Source: Sulfuricella sp. | GTDB lineage: Bacteria; Pseudomonadota; Gammaproteobacteria; Burkholderiales; Sulfuricellaceae | DNA length: 7,684 nt | Assembly: GCA_019911785.1 (NCBI GenBank) | Contig: JAIOJM010000330.1 | Location: forward strand, 1-7,684 | Direction of reading: 5' to 3' | Shown: positions 1 to 5,875 of the stretch, in pieces | Position numbering within the stretch: the first letter of the stretch is position 1 | Layout of the letters: each line of letters begins with the position of its first letter | Translations under genes and position numbers: made by a program | Notes under the pieces: model-generated | Seen by the model: only the letters and a program-made list of their open reading frames with translations | Told to the model about the DNA's origin: nothing | The model's database searches: none

Positions 1-164
1 ATCTGGATGCTATTGTTGACGAATGTATTGCCTTACAATTGCCGGCAATCTGGATCCAGGAAGGCATCGTCAACGAGGCCGCTGCAGAACGGGCTCGCGC
101 CGCCGGCATGACGGTGGTGATGGATCGCTGCATCTACAAGGATTACGTGGGTCTGTGTCAATGA
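1..164 (+). CDS. CoA-binding-domain protein (YccU-like), 3' end only
   Basis: The reading frame is open from the left edge (first full codon at position 3) and stops with TGA at 162-164. The visible 53 residues include [19 protein letters not shown], then a segment rich in Ala and Arg, then [12 protein letters not shown] near the C-terminus. This matches the end of the small Rossmann-fold CoA-binding proteins (CoA_binding_2, YccU type), which typically finish with 'W-Q-G-hydrophobic-N-E-A', an Ala-rich helix and a 'VVMDRC' strand. Family members are about 130-150 residues, so roughly two thirds of the gene lies outside the window. The cellular role of the family is poorly defined beyond predicted binding of CoA or a related nucleotide. 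The next gene is 94 bp away, with a palindromic repeat between them, so co-transcription with dapF is possible but not shown. Confidence 0.85.
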   Translation, partial: LDAIVDECIALQLPAIWIQEGIVNEAAAERARAAGMTVVMDRCIYKDYVGLCQ

Positions 165-176
165 AAAATCTGGTTA

Positions 177-246
177 ACCGCAAAGGCGCAAAGGCGCAAA
201 GTTTTCGTAAAAAGGGATGTTCTTTGCGTCTTTGCGACTTTGCGGT
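177..246. repeat. Inverted repeat, 'ACCGCAAAGGCGCAAAG' family (copy 1)
   Basis: The left arm at 177-201 consists of iterated CGCAAAG units. The right arm at 222-246 is its reverse complement with only 2 mismatches in 25 positions. The 20-base loop is AT-rich. A diverged copy of the same family occurs at 5876-5952. Repeats of this kind are widely dispersed in environmental proteobacterial genomes (general knowledge). This copy fills most of the gap between the CoA-binding gene and dapF and ends 12 bases before the dapF ATG. Confidence 0.9.
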
Positions 247-258
247 GGGTTTGTCGTC

Positions 259-1110
259 ATGAAGCTTAAGTTCACCAAAATGCACGGCCTCGGCAACGAT
301 TTCGTGGTGTTCGACGCGATTTCGCAAAGCGTGAATTTGACCCCGGCCCAGTTCCAGTTCATCGCCGACCGCCATTTCGGCATCGGTTGCGACCAGATCT
401 TGCTGGTGGAACGCGCCACCCGGCCCGATGCGGATTTCCGCTACCGCATCTTCAACGCCGACGGCGGCGAGGTCGAGCAGTGCGGCAACGGCGCGCGCTG
501 CTTCGTGCGCTTCGTGCACGACAAAGCGCTGAGCCCGAAAACCGAGCTTCGCGTGGAAACGGCTGCCGGCATCATCGTGCCGCGACTCGAACCGAACGGC
601 CAGGTGACGGTGAACATGGGCGTGCCGCGCTTCGAGCCGGCAGAGATCCCGTTTGTCGCCGAAAAACGCGCGCTCACCTATATGCTCGGCCTGGAGGGCA
701 AACTCGCCGAAGTCAGCGTGCTGTCCATGGGCAACCCTCATGCGGTACAGTGGGTGGAAGATGCGGACAGCGCGCCGGTTGCCGTGGAAGGGCCGCAGAT
801 CGAAAGCCACCCGAGATTTCCTGCGCGGGTCAACGCGGGCTTCATGCAGGTGCTCGACCGCAGCCGCATCAAGCTGCGGGTGTACGAGCGCGGCGCCGGC
901 GAAACCCTGGCCTGCGGCACCGGCGCCTGTGCCGCAGCGGTGGCGGGGATCATGCGCGGATTGCTGGATGACGAGGTGCGGGTGACGACCCGGGGCGGTG
1001 AGCTGATCATCCGCTGGGAAGGCGAGGGTCACCCGGTCAGGATGACCGGCCCGGCGGTGACGGTATTCGAAGGCGAAATCACGATGAACGAAGGGAGATC
1101 AACAGCATGA
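259..1110 (+). CDS. dapF: Diaminopimelate epimerase
   Basis: This cytoplasmic, cofactor-independent epimerase converts LL-diaminopimelate to meso-diaminopimelate, the lysine precursor and peptidoglycan cross-linking residue. The product is 283 residues, close to the 274 of the E. coli enzyme. It opens with MHGLGNDF (residues 8-15), a hallmark of the family. The two catalytic cysteines are visible: Cys75 in QCGNGARC and Cys219 in ACGTGACA. Further conserved blocks are MGNPH (157-161), YERGAGET (209-216) and MTGPA (262-266). I chose ATG 259 because family members begin a few residues before KMHGLGNDF. The in-frame ATG at 217 would only add 14 residues encoded by the upstream repeat. The Shine-Dalgarno is weak (GGTGGG at 244-249). 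The stop overlaps the next start (ATGA), so DUF484 is translationally coupled. The dapF-DUF484-xerC order is the usual proteobacterial one. Confidence 0.98.
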   Translation: MKLKFTKMHGLGNDFVVFDAISQSVNLTPAQFQFIADRHFGIGCDQILLVERATRPDADFRYRIFNADGGEVEQCGNGARCFVRFVHDKALSPKTELRVETAAGIIVPRLEPNGQVTVNMGVPRFEPAEIPFVAEKRALTYMLGLEGKLAEVSVLSMGNPHAVQWVEDADSAPVAVEGPQIESHPRFPARVNAGFMQVLDRSRIKLRVYERGAGETLACGTGACAAAVAGIMRGLLDDEVRVTTRGGELIIRWEGEGHPVRMTGPAVTVFEGEITMNEGRSTA

Positions 1111-1754
1111 ATTCGGAAGCGGTCGCGCAGTATTTGTATGAAAATCCGGAGTTTTTCGAACAACATTCCGCGCTGCTGGCGGAGGTGTTTATCCCCCACC
1201 CCCACGGGGGCCGGGCGATATCCATCGCCGAGCGCCAGCAGCTGGCGCTGCGCGACAAGAACCGGCTGCTGGAAACCAAGCTGCGCGAGTTGATCCAGTT
1301 CGGCGAGGAAAATGACGCCATCAGCGAAAAAATGCACCGCCTCAGTCTGTCGCTGCTCGGTGCGCGCGATCTGGACAGCGCGCTGAACACCGCCTATTTC
1401 AACCTGCGCGAGGATTTCGACGTGCCTCACGTGGCGATCCGCATCTGGGCCGGCGCGGACCTGCCGGCGCGGCCGGAGTTCATGAGGGCGACGAGCGAGA
1501 TGTGCGCTTTCGCCGACGAGCTGACCACGCCGAAATGCGGCCCGCAGTTGCTGGAGGAAGCGCCTTCCTGGTTCGGCGAAGCCGGCCCGAACCTGCGCTC
1601 CTTCGCCTATGTGGCGATGCGCTCGGAGCAGCCCTTCGGCCTGCTCGCCCTGGCCAGCGAGGATGCGCAGCGCTTCTACCCGGAGATGGGCACGCTCTAC
1701 CTGAAACGGCTGGGCGAACTGGTCAGCGCCGCGCTGCTGCGCTATCTGAAGTAG
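1107..1754 (+). CDS. DUF484 family protein
   Basis: This 215-residue protein matches the DUF484 family, which is conserved between dapF and xerC in many gamma- and betaproteobacteria. The N-terminal [14 protein letters not shown] block (about residues 7-20) and the following [14 protein letters not shown] block are characteristic. A helical, probably coiled-coil stretch follows (about 45-75: [13 protein letters not shown] and onward). The C-terminal half (about 90-215) has a GAF-like pattern ending in [30 protein letters not shown]. No catalytic residues are evident, and the biochemical role of the family is not established. The start ATG overlaps the dapF stop by 4 bp and has GGGAG at 1093-1097, nine bases upstream. 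Its stop is 56 bp before xerC, consistent with one operon. Confidence 0.95.
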   Translation: MNSEAVAQYLYENPEFFEQHSALLAEVFIPHPHGGRAISIAERQQLALRDKNRLLETKLRELIQFGEENDAISEKMHRLSLSLLGARDLDSALNTAYFNLREDFDVPHVAIRIWAGADLPARPEFMRATSEMCAFADELTTPKCGPQLLEEAPSWFGEAGPNLRSFAYVAMRSEQPFGLLALASEDAQRFYPEMGTLYLKRLGELVSAALLRYLK

Positions 1755-1767
1755 GAAACGGCGTTTT

Positions 1768-1781
1768 ACCGCAGAGGACGC
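1768..1781. repeat. Possible relic of a CGCAAAG-type repeat end
   Basis: The short stretch ACCGCAGAGGACGC in the DUF484-xerC gap resembles the outer end of the inverted repeats at 177-246 and 5876-5952 (ACCGCAAAGGCGC and ACCGCGAAGGACGC). No matching right arm is visible before xerC, so this may be a decayed fragment or a chance match. Confidence 0.3.
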
Positions 1782-1798
1782 GGTTCAATAGCTTTTTT

Positions 1799-1806
1799 GA
1801 GGGAGA
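1799..1806 (+). promoter_or_regulatory. Ribosome binding site of xerC
   Basis: GAGGGAGA lies four bases before ATG 1811 and is the strongest Shine-Dalgarno match in the gap. It fixes the xerC start at 1811 rather than at the much earlier in-frame start codons, which lie inside DUF484. Confidence 0.75.
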
Positions 1807-1810
1807 CCCA

Positions 1811-2701
1811 ATGAGCCCAGGTGCGACTTATCTGCAAGGCTTTCTCGACCATCTCGCCAGCGAGCGCCGCCTGTCCCCCCTGACCTGTACCAACTACGGC
1901 CGCGACGTGGCCGAGCTGCTGAGGCTGGCGGGCGAGATTCCCCTCGATCAGCTGCAAGTCCACCAGCTTCGGCGCTTCGTCGCGCAACTGCACGGCCGCG
2001 GCCTGGGCGGCAAAACGCTGGCGCGCATGCTCTCCGCCTGGCGGGGTTTCTATGCCTATCTTGCCCGCGACCACGGTTTTACCAGCAACCCCTGTGCCGG
2101 CATGCGCGCCCCGAAATCCGTTAAAGCCTTGCCGCAGGCGCTGTCGCCGGACGAAGCCGTCCGCCTGATGGAAATCCCCGCAGAAGGCGACCCCCTTGCC
2201 CTGCGCGACAAGGCGATGTTCGAGCTGTTCTATTCATCCGGCCTGCGCCTTTCCGAGCTCGTCAATCTGCCGCTAAGTCAGATCGATCTCGCCGCCGGCA
2301 TGGTGCGGGTCACCGGCAAGGGCGGCAAGACCCGCGAAGTGCCGGTGGGCCGTTTCGCCCTGGAGGCGGTGCGGAGCTGGCTGCCGGAGCGGGGAAAGCT
2401 CGTCAGGCCAGAAGAATACACCTTGTTTGTCGGCAAAAACGGCACTCGCCTGACGCCGCGCGCCGTGCAGTACCGCGTCAAGCAATGGGCTCTAAAACTG
2501 GGTATTTCGGCGGACGTGCATCCGCATGTGTTGCGTCACTCCTTCGCCAGTCATGTGCTGCAGTCCAGCGGCGACCTGCGCGCGGTGCAGGAAATGCTCG
2601 GGCATGCGAACATTTCGACGACGCAGGTGTATACGCACCTGGATTTTCAGCATCTGGCGAAGGTTTACGATGCGGCGCATCCTCGTGCCAAAAAGAAGTA
2701 G
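1811..2701 (+). CDS. xerC: Tyrosine recombinase XerC
   Basis: XerC acts with XerD at the dif site to resolve chromosome dimers at cell division. The product is 296 residues, against 298 for E. coli XerC. The N-terminal SAM-like core-binding domain occupies about residues 4-88 and the catalytic domain about 108-290. All six catalytic residues are in place: Arg146 (SGLRLSEL), Lys170 (TGKGGK), His239 and Arg242 (HPHVLRHSF), His265 (LGHANIS) and nucleophile Tyr274 (QVYTHLDF). The third position after dapF and DUF484 supports XerC over XerD. The last 17 codons plus stop (2648-2701) are duplicated just downstream as a diverged, interrupted copy at 2702-2853, so the present 3' end looks like a replacement or duplication. 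The encoded protein is nevertheless complete and ends in the ordinary family tail (AAHPRAKKK). Confidence 0.97.
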   Translation: MSPGATYLQGFLDHLASERRLSPLTCTNYGRDVAELLRLAGEIPLDQLQVHQLRRFVAQLHGRGLGGKTLARMLSAWRGFYAYLARDHGFTSNPCAGMRAPKSVKALPQALSPDEAVRLMEIPAEGDPLALRDKAMFELFYSSGLRLSELVNLPLSQIDLAAGMVRVTGKGGKTREVPVGRFALEAVRSWLPERGKLVRPEEYTLFVGKNGTRLTPRAVQYRVKQWALKLGISADVHPHVLRHSFASHVLQSSGDLRAVQEMLGHANISTTQVYTHLDFQHLAKVYDAAHPRAKKK

Positions 2702-2853
2702 CACCTGGATTTTGGCTTTGGCCGCCGCTTCGCGGCTTAACATCCGCGTTGCGGATGTTAGCCTACGCCGCAACAAGCCGCTGCGCGGCGTGTTGTCAGC
2801 ACCTGGCGAAGGTTTATGATGCAGCGCATCCGCGCGCGAAGAAGAAACCTTGA
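2702..2853 (+). pseudogene. Second, interrupted copy of the xerC 3' end
   Basis: Immediately after the xerC stop, 2702-2713 (CACCTGGATTTT) repeats exactly the HLDF codons found inside xerC at 2636-2647. An 83-bp hairpin-rich insert follows (2714-2796). Then 2797-2853 encodes QHLAKVYDAAHPRAKKKP and a TGA stop. Removing the insert would restore HLDF-QHLAK in frame, so this is a genuine xerC terminus split between two codons. Compared with 2648-2698, the 17 shared codons differ at 8 positions, all third positions and all synonymous; the second copy has one extra Pro codon. The fragment has no start or ribosome site of its own and lacks all catalytic residues except those encoded before HLDF, so it is a relic rather than a gene. 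It is either an older xerC end left behind after replacement of the tail, or the scar of an integrated element that carried a substitute tail. Confidence 0.85.
2714..2796. repeat. 83-bp triple-hairpin insert in the xerC relic
   Basis: Three adjacent stem-loops are visible. GCCGC/GCGGC pairs at 2724-2728 with 2732-2736 (loop TTC). TAACATCCGC pairs perfectly with GCGGATGTTA at 2738-2747 and 2751-2760 (loop GTT). CAACAAGCCGC pairs with GCGGCGTGTTG at 2771-2781 and 2785-2795 with one mismatch (loop TGC). There is no T-run, so it is not a standard terminator by itself. The compact multi-hairpin form, and its exact placement inside a formerly continuous reading frame, make it a REP/MITE-like mobile palindromic sequence. 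It encodes nothing. It could also act as a 3'-end barrier on the xerC transcript. Confidence 0.75.
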
Positions 2854-2871
2854 TTCCAGAAAAAGCGATTG

Positions 2872-3002
2872 ACCACGAATTTACACGAATAAAGCACGAA
2901 TGTTCACGAATTAACCGTGTCTTGCCATCTCACCCGTCTGATGAGGCGAGATTATTCCCTAACTATTCGTGTTCATTAGTGAAAATTCGTGTTATTCGTG
3001 GT
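2872..3002. repeat. Inverted repeat of iterated CACGAAT units
   Basis: The left arm carries four CACGAAT units (starting at 2874, 2884, 2895 and 2905). The right arm carries three ATTCGTG units (starting at 2965, 2985 and 2994) plus a diverged one. The outer ends, ACCACGAAT and ATTCGTGGT, are exact complements. The centre (about 2915-2960) is unique sequence. Sequences of the type 'accacgaatttacacgaat' are a recurrent dispersed repeat in environmental bacterial genomes (general knowledge). It occupies most of the gap between the xerC relic and the small gene at 3057, and likely separates the housekeeping block from the metal cassette. Confidence 0.85.
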
Positions 3003-3020
3003 GTGTGTGCCGTTTTTAGG

Positions 3021-3049
3021 TTGACACCTTTCATCCGCTTGCGTGATGA
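3021..3049 (+). promoter_or_regulatory. Possible promoter before the metal cassette
   Basis: A perfect -35 hexamer TTGACA lies at 3021-3026. With a 17-bp spacer the -10 would be TGATGA (3044-3049), which is a poor match to TATAAT. The start codon at 3057 is so close that a transcript from here would have almost no leader. I see no convincing Zur-type palindrome. The -35 element is clear, the promoter as a whole is doubtful. Confidence 0.3.
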
Positions 3050-3056
3050 TAAAAAA

Positions 3057-3371
3057 ATGAATTCGCGCCTGCTGTTCTCCCTGTGGCTCGCCTTTGTCCT
3101 GCTCTTCGCCCAGCAGGGCGCGGCGCTGCACGCCCTGTCGCACTTCGCGGACGGCGTGCCGGCTCAGTCGCAGCAGGAAAAGCACCTGCCCCACTCGCCG
3201 GCCTGCGACAAGTGCGTGGTCTATGCCGGCATCGGCAGCGCGGCGCCGTCCTCGCCGCCAGTGTTCGGCATTCAGCAAACGACCGCCATCCTTGCCGCGG
3301 TGCTGTTTCTCCTGTTCTTTTCCGCGCCGTTTTATTCCTATCTTTCCCGCGCCCCACCTCGTCTGAATTAA
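3057..3371 (+). CDS. Small membrane protein with His/Cys-rich periplasmic loop (DUF2946-like)
   Basis: The 104-residue product starts with MNSRLLFSLWLAFVLLFAQQ, a signal peptide or signal anchor (hydrophobic about 5-19). A polar segment follows with H25, H29, H43, H46, C50 and C53 in the pattern HALSH ... HLPHSPACDKC. A second hydrophobic helix lies at about 75-93, followed by a short Arg-containing tail. The expected topology is a loop of about 50 residues in the periplasm bearing a His/CxxC cluster able to bind metal or form a disulfide. It resembles the small secreted or membrane proteins annotated DUF2946, which also carry an 'H..C..C' motif near the N-terminus, but I cannot confirm membership. 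ATG 3057 is chosen because the signal sequence starts there; no clear Shine-Dalgarno precedes it. It lies 92 bp upstream of the porin gene, at the head of the presumed metal cassette, which suggests an accessory role in metal handling. Confidence 0.7.
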   Translation: MNSRLLFSLWLAFVLLFAQQGAALHALSHFADGVPAQSQQEKHLPHSPACDKCVVYAGIGSAAPSSPPVFGIQQTTAILAAVLFLLFFSAPFYSYLSRAPPRLN

Positions 3372-3384
3372 TCATGCCCTGTTC

Positions 3385-3411
3385 CGGCAACCGGCCTGAA
3401 GCCGGTTGCCG
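3385..3411. repeat. Strong hairpin between the small gene and the porin gene
   Basis: CGGCAACCGGC (3385-3395) pairs perfectly with GCCGGTTGCCG (3401-3411) around the loop CTGAA, an 11-bp GC-rich stem 14 bases after the small gene's stop. No T-run follows, so it may be an RNA-stabilising or pausing structure, or a dispersed palindrome, rather than a simple terminator. Confidence 0.6.
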
Positions 3412-3412
3412 C

Positions 3413-3451
3413 TCCCCGCTTGAGTCATGCGGGGACAAGCTTTGATTTTTT
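3413..3451 (+). terminator. Candidate terminator/attenuator before the porin gene
   Basis: TCCCCGC (3413-3419) pairs with GCGGGGA (3429-3435) over a 9-base loop. A T-rich stretch, TTTGATTTTTT, follows at 3441-3451. The T-run begins five bases after the stem, farther than in a classical intrinsic terminator, so termination may be partial. Position just before the porin ribosome binding site would suit attenuation. Confidence 0.35.
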
Positions 3452-3454
3452 CAC

Positions 3455-3458
3455 GAGG
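3455..3458 (+). promoter_or_regulatory. Ribosome binding site of the porin gene
   Basis: GAGG lies five bases before ATG 3464, directly after the T-rich stretch. It supports the start that gives a standard signal peptide. Confidence 0.6.
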
Positions 3459-3463
3459 TCATT

Positions 3464-4855
3464 ATGTCATTCAAACGCAAAACCCTTGCGGCGGGCATCG
3501 CGCTCGCCCTCGCCGCGCCGCTGGGCGCGCAAGCCGCCGACAGCGCCGAGCTGGCGCAAATCCGCGCGCAGATCCAGCAGATGAAGGAAAGCTACGAAGC
3601 ACGCATCCAGTCCCTGGAAAAACGCCTGCAACAGGCCGAAAGCACTGCCGGAAACGCGCTGGACAAGGCCGGGAAGGCCGAGGAAAAAGCCGTCCAGGCC
3701 GCCGCCGCACCCGCGGCGTCGCCATCAACGTCCGACGGCGCCTTCAACCCCGAGATGTCGCTGATCCTCTCCGGCACTTACGCCAATCTTTCGCAGGACC
3801 CGGCCAATTACCGGATCGCAGGCTTCCTGCCGAACGGCGGTGAAATCGGGCCGGGGACGCGCGGGTTCAGCCTGGGCGAGTCCGAACTGGTCGTTGCCGC
3901 CAACATCGACCCCTATCTGCGCGGCCAGTTCACCCTCGCCGTCACGCCGGAAAACACCGTGGCAGTGGAGGAGGCGTTCGTGCAGTCTCTCGGCCTCGGC
4001 AACGGCCTCACTGTCAAGGGCGGGCGCTTCCTCTCCGGTGTCGGCTACCTCAACGAGCAGCATGCCCACACCTGGGATTTCGTCGATGCCCCGCTCGCCT
4101 ACCAGGCGTTCTTCGGCGGCCAGTTCAAGGACGATGGCGTCCAGCTGAAATGGCTGGCGCCGACGGAAACCTTCGTCGAACTCGGCGCCGAAGTCGGGCG
4201 GGGCAGCAACTTCCCCGCCAGCGATCGCGCCAAGAACGGCTTCGGCTCGGCCACGCTGTTCGCCCATCTCGGCGGCGATGTCGGTGCCAGCCACAGCTGG
4301 CGCGCCGGGCTCTCGCTGTTGCGCACTTCGCCCCAAGGTCGGGCCTACGACGATATTGACAGCACTGGCACCGGCGTCACCAACAGCTTCAGCGGCCATA
4401 GCCGGCTGGAAATTGCCGATTTCGTGTGGAAATGGGCGCCCAACGGCAACCCGGTCTATACCAACTTCAAGTTGCAGGGCGAATATTTCCGCCGCCATGA
4501 AGACGGCGACCTGACCTACGACGTGAATACGGCGAATAACACCGACCGCTATGCTGCATCGCAATCCGGCGGGTACTTGCAGGGCGTCTACCAGTTCATG
4601 CCGCGCTGGCGGGTGGGGCTGCGGCGCGACCAGCTGGACGGCGGCAGCGTCGATTACGCTGCCAACAATGCCGCGCTGGGGCAGGCAGCGTACAAGCCGT
4701 CGAAGAACAGCCTGATGTTCGACTACAGCCCGAGCGAGTTTTCCCGCTTCCGCCTGCAATTCGCGCAGGACAAGTCCCGTCCTGAAGCGACCGACAACCA
4801 GATGTTCCTGCAATACCAGGTGAGTCTGGGCGCCCACGGCGCGCACAAATATTAA
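3464..4855 (+). CDS. Outer-membrane porin-like protein with N-terminal coiled coil, metal-uptake linked
   Basis: The 463-residue product has a typical signal peptide (basic MSFKRK, hydrophobic core, AQA-A cleavage region near residue 24). Mature residues about 26-66 form a predicted coiled coil with heptad-like Leu/Ile spacing (ELAQIRAQIQQMKESYEARI and on). An Ala/Pro-rich linker follows (about 73-90), then an aromatic- and Gly-rich domain of alternating strands from about residue 97 to the end. The last strand, NQMFLQYQVSLG, is followed by a short AHGAHKY tail ending in an aromatic residue, in keeping with beta-barrel assembly signals. This architecture, coiled coil plus barrel, is that of trimeric porins. 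There is no TonB box or plug domain, so it is not a TonB-dependent receptor. Being next to ZnuA- and ZnuB-like genes, it probably passes metal ions or small metal chelates across the outer membrane; substrate is inferred from context only. Confidence 0.8.
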   Translation: MSFKRKTLAAGIALALAAPLGAQAADSAELAQIRAQIQQMKESYEARIQSLEKRLQQAESTAGNALDKAGKAEEKAVQAAAAPAASPSTSDGAFNPEMSLILSGTYANLSQDPANYRIAGFLPNGGEIGPGTRGFSLGESELVVAANIDPYLRGQFTLAVTPENTVAVEEAFVQSLGLGNGLTVKGGRFLSGVGYLNEQHAHTWDFVDAPLAYQAFFGGQFKDDGVQLKWLAPTETFVELGAEVGRGSNFPASDRAKNGFGSATLFAHLGGDVGASHSWRAGLSLLRTSPQGRAYDDIDSTGTGVTNSFSGHSRLEIADFVWKWAPNGNPVYTNFKLQGEYFRRHEDGDLTYDVNTANNTDRYAASQSGGYLQGVYQFMPRWRVGLRRDQLDGGSVDYAANNAALGQAAYKPSKNSLMFDYSPSEFSRFRLQFAQDKSRPEATDNQMFLQYQVSLGAHGAHKY

Positions 4856-4859
4856 CCAT

Positions 4860-4941
4860 GTAGGTCGGGCACCCCGTGCCCGACAAATGATTTCGGATGA
4901 TTGTGATTTTGGTTTTGTCGGGCACGGGGTGCCCGACCTAC
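4860..4941. repeat. Nested perfect inverted repeat between porin and binding-protein genes
   Basis: Two 28-base arms, 4860-4887 and 4914-4941, are perfect reverse complements around a 26-base AT-rich loop. Each arm is itself a palindrome (GTCGGGCAC and GTGCCCGAC around three C or G bases), so both a long hairpin and two smaller ones can form. The sequence type 'GTAGGTCGGGCAC...' is a known style of dispersed palindrome in beta- and gammaproteobacteria (general knowledge). It starts 5 bases after the porin stop and ends 9 bases before the znuA-like Shine-Dalgarno. In RNA it should protect the porin mRNA 3' end and may reduce read-through, decoupling porin from transporter expression. Confidence 0.92.
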
Positions 4942-4950
4942 CCAACTTTT

Positions 4951-4954
4951 GGAG
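4951..4954 (+). promoter_or_regulatory. Ribosome binding site of the binding-protein gene
   Basis: GGAG lies six bases before ATG 4961. It decides against the in-frame TTG at 4949, which would overlap this site and put four extra residues before the signal peptide. Confidence 0.7.
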
Positions 4955-4960
4955 CTATTC

Positions 4961-5866
4961 ATGATAAATGTCCTTCGTTTTTTTCTGGCCTGCGTGATGG
5001 CGCTTGCTGCTATCCCCGCCTTTGCCGCGCTCAACATCCTCGCCTGCGAGCCTGAGTGGGGCGCGCTGGCGCAGGAGTTGGGCGGCGACAAGGTGTCCGT
5101 GTACAACGCCACCAATGCCCTGCAGGACCCGCACCGCATCGAAGCCAAGCCCAGCCTGATGGCGCGCGCCCGAAGCGCCGACCTGCTGGCCTGTACCGGG
5201 GCGGAACTGGAGGTCGGCTGGCTGCCTATCCTGCTGCGCCAGACCGGCAATCCGAAAATCCAGCCGGGGCAGCCCGGCTATTTCGAGGCGGCGCATTACG
5301 TGCGCATGCTGGAAATCCCCGTCCGCCTCGACCGCGCCGAGGGCGACGTCCATCCGGGCGGCAATCCGCACATCCAGACCGATCCGCGCAACATCGCGCT
5401 GGTGGCGGATGCGCTGGCAAAACGCCTGGCCGAGATCGATGCCGCCAACGCCGATTATTACCGGCAGCGCCATAGCCAGTTCGCAGCACGCTGGAATACG
5501 GCCATCGCCAACTGGGAAAAGCTGGCTGCGCCGCTCAGGGGAGCCCCTATCGTCGTCCAGCACAAAGGCTTTCCCTATCTGGAGAACTGGCTGGGGCTGA
5601 AGCAGGTGGCCGCGCTGGAGCCGAAGCCCGGCGTCGAGCCGAGCAGTGCCTATCTGTCGGGGTTGCTCGGGCAGCTGCAGCGGCAGCCGGCAAAAATGGT
5701 GATACGCGCCGCTTACAACGACGCGCGCGCCTCCGAGTGGCTGACGGAGCGGGCGAAAATCCCGGCAGTGGCGCTGCCCTTTACCGTTGGCGGTTCGGAG
5801 CGGGCGAAGGATTTGTTCGGACTGTTCGACGATACGGTGCAGAAGCTTTTGGCGGCGGTTAAATAA
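4961..5866 (+). CDS. ZnuA-like periplasmic metal-binding protein of an ABC importer
   Basis: The 301-residue product is a cluster A-I (ZnuA/TroA type) substrate-binding protein that would capture Zn2+ or a similar ion in the periplasm and deliver it to an inner-membrane permease. The signal peptide is residues 1-22 (AFA cleavage site, no lipobox Cys). The three expected histidine ligands are visible: His58 in LQDPHRIEAKPS, His137 in GGNPHIQTDP and His201 in VVQHKGFPYLENW. The fourth, usually acidic, ligand probably lies around Glu280-Asp284 in TVGGSERAKDLFGLFDD, but I cannot fix it. A long helix (about 142-185) separates the two lobes. The His-rich loop of E. coli ZnuA is absent. The gene sits 105 bp after the porin gene and 101 bp before the permease gene. 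Mn2+ or Fe2+ specificity cannot be excluded, though the three His favour zinc. Confidence 0.9.
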   Translation: MINVLRFFLACVMALAAIPAFAALNILACEPEWGALAQELGGDKVSVYNATNALQDPHRIEAKPSLMARARSADLLACTGAELEVGWLPILLRQTGNPKIQPGQPGYFEAAHYVRMLEIPVRLDRAEGDVHPGGNPHIQTDPRNIALVADALAKRLAEIDAANADYYRQRHSQFAARWNTAIANWEKLAAPLRGAPIVVQHKGFPYLENWLGLKQVAALEPKPGVEPSSAYLSGLLGQLQRQPAKMVIRAAYNDARASEWLTERAKIPAVALPFTVGGSERAKDLFGLFDDTVQKLLAAVK

Positions 5867-5875
5867 ATCGTGTTC

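Noticed and set aside
181..246. CRISPR-like or tandem array from repeated CGCAAAG units
   Set aside because: Units are contiguous, 7-10 bp long and arranged as an inverted repeat; no spacers of constant length exist.
70..1032. Long open frame on the minus strand opposite dapF (320 codons)
   Set aside because: It is the complementary-strand shadow of GC-rich dapF and also reads through the upstream repeat; the sequence is low-complexity and matches no family I recognise.
1502..1810. N-terminal extension of xerC by 103 residues
   Set aside because: The extension overlaps DUF484 out of frame and has no XerC homology; ATG 1811 has a good Shine-Dalgarno and gives the normal family length.
2738..2760. 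Intrinsic terminator for xerC
   Set aside because: The 10-bp stem is perfect but no T-run follows, and it belongs to the 83-bp insert.
2485..2853. A 122-codon frame ending in the second xerC tail
   Set aside because: Its first part is an out-of-frame reading of xerC and its middle is the hairpin insert; only the last 18 codons are meaningful, and they are a relic.
3003..3056. Zur or Fur operator upstream of the metal cassette
   Set aside because: I looked for a palindrome of the GTTATA-type before 3057, 3464 and 4961 and found none convincing; only a TTGACA hexamer stands out.
3725..4945. Minus-strand open frame of about 400 codons opposite the porin gene
   Set aside because: The plus strand has a signal peptide, barrel-like strands and a proper C-terminus; the minus frame is rich in Ala/Arg/Glu/Val without motifs and runs into the inverted repeat.
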